Shown: one piece after another, positions 51,866 through 59,905 of the stretch | Layout of the letters: each line of letters begins with the position of its first letter | How positions within the stretch are numbered: the first letter of the stretch is position 1 | Source: Acetobacteraceae bacterium | GTDB taxonomy: Bacteria; Pseudomonadota; Alphaproteobacteria; Acetobacterales; Acetobacteraceae | Direction of reading: 5' to 3' | DNA length: 64,000 bases | Assembly (NCBI GenBank): GCA_030041375.1 | Contig: JASHOA010000018.1 | Coordinates: forward strand, 62,001-126,000 | Program-made: the position numbers and the translations under genes | Notes under the pieces: generated by a model | Told to the model about the DNA's origin: nothing | What the model saw: the letters and a program-made list of their open reading frames with translations, nothing else | Database searches by the model: none

Positions 51866-52593
51866 CGAAACAGGTCCCGATCGGCAGGTCGCAGCAGGGC
51901 TTGCGCGGTCTGTGTCGAAGTCGCGGCAACATCCAATCCGCGCACGAGCACGGCGGGGATGTGCTCGTCGGCCTGGCCCATCAGGAGCGAGGCAGCGGCG
52001 GCGATCTCGTCGCCAAGCGCGATTTCGGTATTCCGCAGCTGGCGCCCGAAAAGGTCGGGCTTGCCGCGACAATCGCGCAGCACCTCCAGGCCGGCAGCGC
52101 CCAGACAGACGCCGGCAACACCGTTCCGCCAGGGGCGGCCGAAACTGTCATTGATCAGCACCGCGATGGCGATGCCAAAACGCTCCTGCAGCGCCGCAAA
52201 GAGACGCCGGCAGGAAGCATCCGGATCCTCGGGCAGCAGAAGAGCGACACGGTCAGCATCCAGTCCGACATTGGACTGATCCACCCCGGCATTGGCCATG
52301 ATGTAGCCGAGCCGATGCTCGACGATCAGCAGATTGGGCACGGCGCGCACCACGCGCCGAGTCTCGGAAAGGATCAGTTCGACCAGCCGCGCATCCTTGC
52401 CGACGATCGCCGCCAGTTTCTCCGCCCGCACCGAGACCTGGACATCATCGAGCCGCCGCAGCCGGCCTTCGGCCTTGGAGACGATCTTCTGCGCCACGAC
52501 CAGAACATCACCCCGTTCCGGAACCACGCCGCTTGCCTCCCAAGCCCGCGCGAGGAGGTCCGCGAGATCGTCCCCCTGCCTGATCAGCGGCAC
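51862..52593 (-). CDS. cofE: F420-0:gamma-glutamyl ligase, CofE
   Basis: 243 aa from the GTG at 52593. Adds glutamates to F420-0 with GTP. Motifs: GDVLVVAQKIVSKAEGR, NVGLDADRVALLLPEDPD, and the late LINDSFGRPWRNGVAGVCLGAAG. It is the ligase domain alone, without the FMN-reductase-like C-terminal domain of actinobacterial FbiB. The GTG has no ribosome site, and the codons upstream still read like the family N-terminus (GELRLVPLRQ). No ATG, GTG or TTG is in that frame, but a CTG at 52647 stands 6 bases after GGAGG, giving 261 aa. Confidence 0.92.
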   Translation of the reverse strand: MPLIRQGDDLADLLARAWEASGVVPERGDVLVVAQKIVSKAEGRLRRLDDVQVSVRAEKLAAIVGKDARLVELILSETRRVVRAVPNLLIVEHRLGYIMANAGVDQSNVGLDADRVALLLPEDPDASCRRLFAALQERFGIAIAVLINDSFGRPWRNGVAGVCLGAAGLEVLRDCRGKPDLFGRQLRNTEIALGDEIAAAASLLMGQADEHIPAVLVRGLDVAATSTQTAQALLRPADRDLFR

Positions 52594-52664
52594 CTGCCGC
52601 AGCGGGACAAGACGAAGCTCGCCATGGTTACTCGAATGTCCGGTCAGGTCAGCCCTCCACCGTT

Positions 52665-53339
52665 CTAGGGACCGGTGATGCGGATACCGGCGCCATCGAC
52701 TTTGTAGAGCCGGTTGATCGTGATGAGCACCGAGGTCATTGCCTCCGCGGCAATCGAGTTGGCAAGCGGACCGCCGTGCAAGCCGCGCAAGCCGGCGGCC
52801 TCGACCAGGCGGATCACCGCCTCCCGCGCCGCCCTCTGGTCACCGAACACGAGTACGTCGCATTCGATCGGATCGCTGCCACCGAGCTTGTGGGCCGAAA
52901 TGTTGTGGAATGCCGAGACCACGACGGCATCATTGCCAAGACGCTGGCTCGCCTGCACCGCCGCGCATCCCTCGATCGGGATTTGCGCGGTCCCGACCTT
53001 CGGGGGCACCAACGGCACCGTGGCATCGACGACGATCTTGCCGCCGCAACTGGGCCGGATCGCGTCAAGACTGGCGTTATGAGCCGCGAACGGCACCGTG
53101 AGCACGATCACGTCCGCGGCGACGGCAGCCTCGGACTGAGAGAGGCCGCGGACTGGCGGCAGGCCGGGCGGGACTGCGATTGCCGCCGCAGCTTGAGCCG
53201 CCTTGCCAGCATCCCGCGAGCCGATCACCACTGGATAACCAGCGCGCGCCCAGCGCTGAGCAAGCCCGGAGCCGAGCACACCGGTGCCGCCGATCACTGC
53301 GATCCGCAAGCGCCCGGCGGGTTGCCCTACCTCGCTCAC
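52665..53339 (-). CDS. npdG: F420:NADPH oxidoreductase
   Basis: 224 aa. Rossmann loop IAVIGGTGVLGSGLAQRW, NADP-selecting GSRDAGKA, VIVLTVPFAAHN, VVVDATVPLVPP-type segment and the F420-site VSAFHNISAHKL. It exchanges hydride between NADPH and F420, so it links the deazaflavin made by the adjacent genes to the general redox pool. It ends 71 bp before the annotated cofE start (17 bp before the possible CTG start). GTG start with a weak ribosome site. Confidence 0.92.
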   Translation of the reverse strand: MSEVGQPAGRLRIAVIGGTGVLGSGLAQRWARAGYPVVIGSRDAGKAAQAAAAIAVPPGLPPVRGLSQSEAAVAADVIVLTVPFAAHNASLDAIRPSCGGKIVVDATVPLVPPKVGTAQIPIEGCAAVQASQRLGNDAVVVSAFHNISAHKLGGSDPIECDVLVFGDQRAAREAVIRLVEAAGLRGLHGGPLANSIAAEAMTSVLITINRLYKVDGAGIRITGP

Positions 53340-53384
53340 CGAGAGAATCCCATGCTGTGCACCGCCCGTTTTTCCCGCGCCGCC

Positions 53385-54578
53385 TCAACCGAGCGCCGGC
53401 TCGCCCACCAGTTCGCGATAGAGCGCAGGATCAGTTGCCCCCTCGCTGCCGATCAAGAGGACACTGGAATGGGCGTCAAGCCCAAGCCTCCGGCGCAGGT
53501 CCGGACGCGCCGAAATCTCGCGCAGCGCCGCGAGCCCCGCCGTTGCCGATTCTCCGGCGACGATCGATTCCGCCGCCGCGCCCCGATGCGCCAGGAGCCG
53601 CATCGCCTCGATTGCCGGCGCATCCTCGATGGTGGCGAAGAAGCGGGCACCTTCGCTCAGAATTCGCCAAGCCTCGGTCGACACCTCGCCGCACGACAAT
53701 CCAGCCATGATCGTCGAAAGATCGCCTGAGGCAGGCCGCGGCCTGCCGGCCAGCGCCGACTGGAAGAGACAGTCGGCCCTTTCCGGTTCGACCACCGTGA
53801 CGACCGGCGACCGGCCGCCCGCTTCTTCCCAGAGATGCGCCGTGACGGCCGCGGCCAGTCCGCCGACTCCCCCCTGAACGAAGACATGCGTGAGCCGCCC
53901 GGCCTCTGCCCCCGCCAGCTGCTCCAGTATCTCGATCAGCATGACCGTGTAGCCTTGCATCACGTCGCGCGGCACAGCTTCATAGCCCGGCCAGGAGGTG
54001 TCGGACACGAGCTGCCAGCCATTCTCCTCCGCAGCAAGGCTCGCAGCGCGCACGGAGTCGTCATAGTTGCCCTGGACGCGCACGATTTCTGCGCCGAAGG
54101 CACGGATCGCCGCCTCGCGCCCATCGCTCACGTCGCGATGCAGGAAGATTGTGCAGCGGCAGCCGAACACTTCCGCTGCCGCCGCGACCGAACGGCCGTG
54201 ATTGCCGTCGGTGGCACAGGTCACGGTGATCCTTTGCGCACGCTCCCGCAATGTGCCGCGCACGAGTTCCGTGATCGTGACCTCGCGCCCAACCTCACCG
54301 GACACCAGCCTCTGCAAAAGCCGCGCGACCGCATAGGCGCCGCCCAGCGCTTTGAAGCTGCCGATGCCAAAACGGCCGGATTCATCCTTGTACCATACGG
54401 CGCCGACGCCCGCTTCTACTGCCGCTCGCTCCAGCAGACGGAGCGGGGTCGGCGCATAGCGCGGGCAGGCCGAGATCATGTCGTAGGCAGTCCTGGCCGC
54501 CGCGTGCGAGAGCACCTCGTGCAGCCGGTAGGGGCCAAGCGCGCTGGCCAACCTGTTCTCGATCATCCTCAGGTTCAC
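53385..54578 (-). CDS. Diaminopropionate ammonia-lyase-like PLP enzyme
   Basis: 397 aa fold-type II PLP enzyme. PLP Lys in ESGRFGIGSFKALGGAYAV, the carboxylate loop ATDGNHGRSVAAAA, and C-terminal LIGSEGATDPALYREL resemble DpaL, which turns 2,3-diaminopropionate into pyruvate and ammonia; other beta-eliminating substrates are possible. The GTG at 54578 has GGAGGAGG close upstream. Its place between the F420 oxidoreductases and the LLM oxidoreductase suggests the pathway substrate carries an amino acid or diamine part; that is inference. Confidence 0.85.
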   Translation of the reverse strand: MNLRMIENRLASALGPYRLHEVLSHAAARTAYDMISACPRYAPTPLRLLERAAVEAGVGAVWYKDESGRFGIGSFKALGGAYAVARLLQRLVSGEVGREVTITELVRGTLRERAQRITVTCATDGNHGRSVAAAAEVFGCRCTIFLHRDVSDGREAAIRAFGAEIVRVQGNYDDSVRAASLAAEENGWQLVSDTSWPGYEAVPRDVMQGYTVMLIEILEQLAGAEAGRLTHVFVQGGVGGLAAAVTAHLWEEAGGRSPVVTVVEPERADCLFQSALAGRPRPASGDLSTIMAGLSCGEVSTEAWRILSEGARFFATIEDAPAIEAMRLLAHRGAAAESIVAGESATAGLAALREISARPDLRRRLGLDAHSSVLLIGSEGATDPALYRELVGEPALG

Positions 54579-54609
54579 GCACCCTCCTCCATGATCGGCG
54601 GGGCGTTTT

Positions 54610-55557
54610 TCATCGGCCCTGGAAATGCGGCAGGATGTGCCGTGCGATGGTCTCGATCTGGGTGCGTTCGTAGCGATAGGGCACGAGCACGATCCGTCGC
54701 ACGCCGACGGCCTCGTGCGCCCGGAGCTGCTCGATACACTCCTCCGGTGTGCCCATGACCGCGCTTTCGGTGGTGGATTCGCTCCAGGAGGCGAAATCCC
54801 ACTCCCTCGCCAGCCATTCCATCATCCGGTCCCGCACCGCTTCGCGGCTCGGCCCGACCATGATTGGAAGCTGGTTGCCGTTTTCCAGCGCCGCCAGGTC
54901 CTTCCCCGCCTGCCTGGCAAAACCGCAGACTTTCTGCCAGGAACGGGTGAAACCTTCCGGAGTGTAGAAATAGGTGAGCCAGCCGTCACCCCGTTGACCG
55001 GCCCGCTTCAGCACTGCATCGACATAGCCGCCAATCAGGATGGTCGGGCGCGGCCTCGATGCCGGCTTGGGAAACATCACCGCCTGGCGCATGTTGTACG
55101 GGGGTATCTCGGCCGTGACCGCCGGCTCGGTCCAAAGCCTGGTCATGATCTCAAGATTGCGGTCCATGATCTTGCCGCGCTGCTCGAAGGGAACCCCGAC
55201 CGCGTCGAATTCACGTTTGTACCAGCCGGATGCCATGCCGAGCACGAGCCGGCCTTCGGCAAGCAGATCCAGCGTCGAAAGCTGCTTGGCCAGCAATAGC
55301 GGGTTGCGCAAAGGCAGGACCAGGATGCCGGTGCCGAGTTGAATGCGGCTGGTGCGCGCGGCAACCGCCGTCAGCATTGTGAGCGAATCGACGATCGGAA
55401 AATGCGGCTCCGTGCCGAGGAGAATATGGTCCCAAACCCAGAGCGACTCGAAGCCAAGCTCCTCCACCCATACGCCGTATTCGACCAGCGCCTGCGGCTC
55501 CGGCAGCTCCGGATAGCGCGTGAAATTGCGCATCGCGATTCCGATTTTGGCACTCAT
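54610..55557 (-). CDS. LLM-class, probably F420-dependent oxidoreductase
   Basis: 315 aa luciferase-like TIM-barrel enzyme. Family signs: KIGIAMRNF, YGVWVEELGFESLWVWDHI, TSRIQLGTGILVLPLRNPLLLAKQ, LAEGRLVLGMASGWYKREFDAVG and the C-terminal FAREWDF-type end with VMGTPEECIEQLRAH. Cofactor choice between FMN and F420 is not fixed by the fold, but the adjacent npdG and cof genes strongly favour F420. GGAAGGA precedes the ATG. It lies between the CoA-transferase and the ammonia-lyase-like gene. Confidence 0.88.
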   Translation of the reverse strand: MSAKIGIAMRNFTRYPELPEPQALVEYGVWVEELGFESLWVWDHILLGTEPHFPIVDSLTMLTAVAARTSRIQLGTGILVLPLRNPLLLAKQLSTLDLLAEGRLVLGMASGWYKREFDAVGVPFEQRGKIMDRNLEIMTRLWTEPAVTAEIPPYNMRQAVMFPKPASRPRPTILIGGYVDAVLKRAGQRGDGWLTYFYTPEGFTRSWQKVCGFARQAGKDLAALENGNQLPIMVGPSREAVRDRMMEWLAREWDFASWSESTTESAVMGTPEECIEQLRAHEAVGVRRIVLVPYRYERTQIETIARHILPHFQGR

Positions 55558-55605
55558 GGCGATCCTTCCGTGTTGCGCGCCGGAACTGCGGCGGGCGTCG
55601 GACAG

Positions 55606-56388
55606 TCAGGCGATGTAGAGCCGATCGGGATCGAGCTCACGGAGCATCTCGAGTTCGCGGTCGGTCGGCGGTGCGGTCACACGCAGAGGGTCAGCCAGGT
55701 CGAGATCGAAGCCGGTATTGGCCTCTACATCCTCGACACTCACGCCGGGATGCAGCGCTTCGATACGCATCCGCTTGGTGACGGGGTCGAAACCCAGCTC
55801 GGCGAGATCCGTGATGATGACTTCCGGACCGCCGGCCAGCAGGCCCGCCTCATGCCGGCTCGCGCCACCCTCCAGGTAACCGGGGCTGGTCACGAACTGC
55901 ACCCGCTCCACGAACCGCCGCTTCTCGTGCTTCATCGCGACGATGACATGCGTAAGGCTGGCAATGTCGTTACCGCCGCCGCTGCCGGGCAGCCGCGTCT
56001 TCGGGTGGTCGGGATCGCCGATGAAGGAGGTGTTGATATTGCCGTAGCGGTCGATCTCCGCACCGCCGAGGAATCCGACATCCACAAAGCCGCGCTGCAA
56101 CAGCATCAGCACATCGGTGATCGGGCAGACCATGTTGGCCCGCCGCGTGCACCGCTGCTCGTTGGTGGAGGGCGGGAGGTCGCCAGGCACGATGAAAGGA
56201 CCGATCACCCCGCCTTCGAAAAGAATGGTCAGGCCTGGCGCGTGCAGCCGCTGGGCCAGGGTCGCGGCAAGCAGCGGCACGCCAACCCCCGCGAACACGA
56301 TCTGCCCGTCGTGCAGCGCGCGGCTTGCCATGATCGTCAGCAGTTCGCTCGTTGTCCACGAACGCGTTGCGGATCCGACCTCATTCAT
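55606..56388 (-). CDS. CoA-transferase, beta subunit
   Basis: 260 aa from the ATG at 56388, the start that gives the family-like TTSELLTIMASRALHDGQIVFAGVG; it lies 8 bp inside the alpha-subunit gene. The catalytic Glu position of family I CoA-transferases is kept (Glu58 in LFEGGVIG). Later motifs are FLGGAEIDRYGNINTSFIGD and PGSGGGNDIAS. With the alpha subunit it may move CoA between acids, or act as a ring-opening hydrolase like IpdAB of steroid breakdown, which shares this fold. Confidence 0.88.
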   Translation of the reverse strand: MNEVGSATRSWTTSELLTIMASRALHDGQIVFAGVGVPLLAATLAQRLHAPGLTILFEGGVIGPFIVPGDLPPSTNEQRCTRRANMVCPITDVLMLLQRGFVDVGFLGGAEIDRYGNINTSFIGDPDHPKTRLPGSGGGNDIASLTHVIVAMKHEKRRFVERVQFVTSPGYLEGGASRHEAGLLAGGPEVIITDLAELGFDPVTKRMRIEALHPGVSVEDVEANTGFDLDLADPLRVTAPPTDRELEMLRELDPDRLYIA

Positions 56389-57364
56389 CGTGAACGTTCC
56401 TCCCGCCGCTGGCTGCCGTGAGAAGATCATCCATGCCGATGCGCTGCAGCACCTCGTTCCAGGACCGTGGCTCGTAGAAGAAGCGCTGCAGATAGTCCCG
56501 GCTCCCGCGCTCCGGATCCTCCTTCGTCATCTTCGCGAACAGGTCCATGTGCCTGAAGAACGGCTCATAGAGCCCGTAGCACTCATGCGGCGCACTGCCG
56601 TAGGGCACCTCGGCAACGGCCTCGACGACGAAGAAGGGGAATTTCGTCCGGTCCGGCGAGCGGCGGATCTGGTTGTTGCTGATGATCCGCTCGGTGGTGA
56701 CGATCACCCGCTTCGCCGCCATCGGCAGATCGATGTCCATGAACTGCAACCCGTCGATCTGGGCGTTTCCGTACGGATCGCAGCGCTGCACATGAATGAT
56801 CGCCACATCGGGCCGGAGCGCGGGCACCAGCACGAGCTTCTCGCCGGTGAAAGGACAGACCATCTCACGCGTTTCGCCGCTCAGGCGGCGCTCTACGTCG
56901 GAGCCCATCAGCGAACGGATCGGCAGGAAGGGAAGGCCCATCGCGGCGGCGCGATAACGCAGGCCCATCGCGAGATGGCTCCATTCCTCGAACTCGGCGG
57001 TGCCGCTCTCCACCCAGTGGCGCATCACCCGCGAAATTCCCCAGACGATCCCCTGGCTGAACCAGCTCGTGATGACCTTCTTCGCGATTCCGGAGGCGAC
57101 GACGATGTCCCCGTCGGATGAGACGATGCTGCGCGAGAACGTAAGATCGCGCCGGCCGGCGCGCACCAGCGCCCAGAGCAGTGCCATCGGTGTGCGCGAC
57201 ATCATGCAGCCGCCGATCGCCACATGATCGCCGTCGTTGATGAGCGCCGCCGCGGCCTCGAGCGAGACCACCTTTTCGTGCAGGCTGCGATTGCGGAGCG
57301 CCGTCTCGCTCCGCAATGCCTCGTATCCGCTCAACGCCCGACCTTCCCGCTTTGCTGCCGCCAT
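56381..57364 (-). CDS. CoA-transferase, alpha subunit (GctA/IpdA-like)
   Basis: 327 aa. Motifs: KVVSLEAAAALINDGDHVAIGGCMMSRTPMALLWALVRAG, FSRSIVSSDGDIVVASGIAKKVI, DVAIIHVQRCDPYGNAQIDG. The C-terminal tail (from about 270) is long and Phe/Tyr-rich. It is larger than acetate CoA-transferases and closer to the glutaconate/IpdA group. It is the first gene of the minus-strand series and stands behind the AT-rich control region at 57365-57562. Confidence 0.88.
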   Translation of the reverse strand: MAAAKREGRALSGYEALRSETALRNRSLHEKVVSLEAAAALINDGDHVAIGGCMMSRTPMALLWALVRAGRRDLTFSRSIVSSDGDIVVASGIAKKVITSWFSQGIVWGISRVMRHWVESGTAEFEEWSHLAMGLRYRAAAMGLPFLPIRSLMGSDVERRLSGETREMVCPFTGEKLVLVPALRPDVAIIHVQRCDPYGNAQIDGLQFMDIDLPMAAKRVIVTTERIISNNQIRRSPDRTKFPFFVVEAVAEVPYGSAPHECYGLYEPFFRHMDLFAKMTKEDPERGSRDYLQRFFYEPRSWNEVLQRIGMDDLLTAASGGRNVHDE

Positions 57365-57562
57365 CCGGGCCCGTTCAATGGGCTGTCGCCAATAGAGTGT
57401 ATGATACTGACTTTAGAATGTATCAATGTCAATCCTATTAGGGCAAAAGGTCCCTATAAAGGAATTACTTGATCTTCGTACCAGATCGCGACACAGTTGC
57501 CGAGCGTATCCTTGCAAGGGGCTGCTGACAGGAAGCGGGCGGCGGGGGGGAGGGGCAGAATT
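57365..57562. promoter_or_regulatory. Divergent control region with candidate operator and promoter
   Basis: AT-rich compared with all neighbouring DNA. Inverted hexamers TGATAC (57402-57407) and GTATCA (57420-57425) are 12 bp apart, and TGTAT occurs twice in direct orientation 21 bp apart (57398 and 57419). On the minus strand TTGACA (57432-57427), 17 bp, then CAGTAT (57409-57404) form a plausible sigma-70 promoter for the CoA-transferase genes that the inverted repeat would overlap. A second small palindrome AGGG-N8-CCCT is at about 57439-57456. A GntR-type regulator at 46895 is a candidate binder. Confidence 0.6.
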
Positions 57563-59905
57563 TTGTTCGGCGTCGGGGCCAGAGTTCGCCGCAAGGAAGA
57601 CGACCGTCTGCTGCGTGGCCGCGGCCGGTTCGTCGCCGACATCGCGCTCGTCGGCATGCGCGAACTGGCGTTCGTCCGTAGCCCCGTCGCCCATGCCCGC
57701 ATCCTGAGCTTCGATATCCCCGAACAGGTCAGGAGGCAGGTGTTCACATGGCAGGACCTGGAGCCGGCGGGGGTGCGGCCGATCCGCGCCGCCTCCGGCC
57801 TTCCCGGATTCAAGGTTTCCGAGCAGCCGCCGCTGGCCGCCGACAAGGTACGCTTCGCCGGTGAACCGATCGCCGTCACCGTCGCCGCTACCCGTGCCGA
57901 GGCCGAAGACATTGCCTCCCAGGTCATCGCAGAGTTCGATGAGTTGCCGCCGAATGTCGATATGCTCGCCGCCGCGGCGCCGGGCGCGCCCTGTGTGCAT
58001 GAGCATTGGAGCGACAACATCTTCCTCGAAACCAGGGTCGGGCAGTCCTTCGAGAAGGACGTGGCGGCAGCACCGGTCAGGATCTCGCGCAGCATCCGCA
58101 CGCAACGCCAGTGCATCGTGCCTCTGGAAGGCAAAGGTCTCGTCGCCCACTGGGACAGGCAGGCCGAGCAGCTTGTTCTCTACACCGCGACGCAGATGCC
58201 GCATATCGTCCGCAGCGGCCTTTCGGAATGCCTTGGCCTGCCACTGGAGGCAATCCGCGTCATCGCGCCCGACGTTGGCGGCGGTTTCGGCTGGAAGGGA
58301 CTGCTCCAACCCGAGGAAGTGGTCGCAGCCTGGCTTTGCCTGCATCTCGGCTGCCCTCTCCGCTGGATGGAAGACCGGCGTGAGCACCTCGTTGCCGCCG
58401 CCAACGCCCGCGAGCATCATTACGAGATCACCGCCTATGCCGATGCCGACGGCAGGCTCCTCGGCGTCGATGCCGACGCCTGGGTCGATGCCGGCGCCTA
58501 TTCGATCTATCCCTTCTCCGCCTGCCTCGAAGCCGCACAGGTCGGCAGCATTCTGCCCGGCCCCTATGATTTTCCACACTATCGCTGCCGCACCTTTTCC
58601 GTCTGCACCAACAAGCCGCCGATCGTGCCTTTCCGTGGTGTGGCAAGGGCCAATGTCTGTTTCGCCATGGAGCAGATCATCGATGCGATCGCCGCAGCGG
58701 TCGGCCGCGAGGCCTGGGAGGTGCGCCTCCTCAACCTGGTGCCACCGGAGAAGATGCCGTTCGACAATATCACCGGCAAACATTTCGACAGCGGAGACTA
58801 TCCCGAATCGCTGCGCCGGGCGGTAGCGGGAATCGACCTTGCCTCTGTGCGCCGCCGCCAGCTTCAGGGCGAGCCGGACGGCCGCCTCGTCGGTGTCGGA
58901 TTCGCGACCTATTGCGAGCAGGGTGCCCATGGCACCGCGGTTTATCACGGCTGGGGCATTCCGATGGTCCCGGGCTATGAGCAGGTGCAGGCACGCATCA
59001 CCGCCGATGGCGGGCTCGAGCTGCGCGCCGGTATCCAATCGCACGGCCAGGGTATGGAGACGAGTTTCGCCCAGGTGGCGCATGAGGTGCTGGGCATTCC
59101 CCTGGAGCGGATCCGCCTGGTGCACGGCGATACCGGCCTCACGCCCTATTCCACCGGCACCTGGGGCTCGCGCAGCATGGTCATGGCCGGTGGCGCCGTT
59201 GCGACGGCATGCCGCCGTCTCGCCGATCGCCTGCGGCGAATCGCTGCGCATCTGCTCCAGGCGCGCCTCGAGGATGTGACTCTCTCGGGCGGAATGCTGC
59301 AGAGTGGCCAGGCGGACATCACGATCGCCGAAATCGCCCGCACCTGGTATCTCGCACCGCAACTCCTGCCGGCCGATGTCGATCCGGGCGGCCTCGAGAT
59401 AACCGCCGGCTACAAGCCGAAAAGCGACCACGGCACCTTCTCCTACGCGACGCACGCGGCCGTCGTCGCCGTCGACGCCGAGGTCGGGCTGGTCGAGATT
59501 CTCGACTATCTCGTGGTCGAAGACGCAGGCACGATGGTCAATCCGGCCATCGTGGAGGGGCAGATTTTCGGCGGAGTGGCGCAGGGCATCGGCACCGCGC
59601 TCTACGAATGCTCGCCCTATGACGACGCCGGGCAACCAATGGCCTCGACCTTGATGGACTATCTGCTGCCCGGATTCACCGAGGTTCCCGCGATTCGCAT
59701 CGAGCACATGGAGACGCCCTCGCCCTACACCGAGTTCGGGGTCAAGGGCCTGGGTGAGGGAGGCGTGATCGCGCCGTCTGCGGTGCTCTGCAATGCCATC
59801 AATGACGCTCTCAAGGCGCGTGGTGCCGTCGTCACCGATCAGCCGGTCACGCCCGCCCGCATCCTGGCGGCGCTGCGCAACGCCAGGGCGGAACCCCCGC
59901 CATGA
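57563..59905 (+). CDS. Molybdenum hydroxylase large subunit (xanthine dehydrogenase/CoxL family)
   Basis: 780 aa from the TTG at 57563: GGGGAGGGG lies a few bases upstream and the protein then starts FGVGARVRRKEDDRLLRGRG, the family N-terminus. Molybdopterin-site segments: APDVGGGFGWKG, the loop PFRGVARANVCF (357-362 being FRGVAR), QSHGQGMETSFAQVAHEVL and catalytic Glu732 in KGLGEGG. The CODH-specific AYRCSFR loop is absent, so CO oxidation is not expected; hydroxylation of an organic or N-heterocyclic substrate is more likely. Medium, small and CoxG-like genes follow with 4-base overlaps or a 6-base gap. Confidence 0.9.
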   Translation: MFGVGARVRRKEDDRLLRGRGRFVADIALVGMRELAFVRSPVAHARILSFDIPEQVRRQVFTWQDLEPAGVRPIRAASGLPGFKVSEQPPLAADKVRFAGEPIAVTVAATRAEAEDIASQVIAEFDELPPNVDMLAAAAPGAPCVHEHWSDNIFLETRVGQSFEKDVAAAPVRISRSIRTQRQCIVPLEGKGLVAHWDRQAEQLVLYTATQMPHIVRSGLSECLGLPLEAIRVIAPDVGGGFGWKGLLQPEEVVAAWLCLHLGCPLRWMEDRREHLVAAANAREHHYEITAYADADGRLLGVDADAWVDAGAYSIYPFSACLEAAQVGSILPGPYDFPHYRCRTFSVCTNKPPIVPFRGVARANVCFAMEQIIDAIAAAVGREAWEVRLLNLVPPEKMPFDNITGKHFDSGDYPESLRRAVAGIDLASVRRRQLQGEPDGRLVGVGFATYCEQGAHGTAVYHGWGIPMVPGYEQVQARITADGGLELRAGIQSHGQGMETSFAQVAHEVLGIPLERIRLVHGDTGLTPYSTGTWGSRSMVMAGGAVATACRRLADRLRRIAAHLLQARLEDVTLSGGMLQSGQADITIAEIARTWYLAPQLLPADVDPGGLEITAGYKPKSDHGTFSYATHAAVVAVDAEVGLVEILDYLVVEDAGTMVNPAIVEGQIFGGVAQGIGTALYECSPYDDAGQPMASTLMDYLLPGFTEVPAIRIEHMETPSPYTEFGVKGLGEGGVIAPSAVLCNAINDALKARGAVVTDQPVTPARILAALRNARAEPPP

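Noticed and set aside
57413-59707. 764-codon minus-strand open frame opposite the molybdenum hydroxylase
   Set aside because: Antisense shadow; the plus strand shows all the molybdopterin-binding motifs and a good ribosome site.
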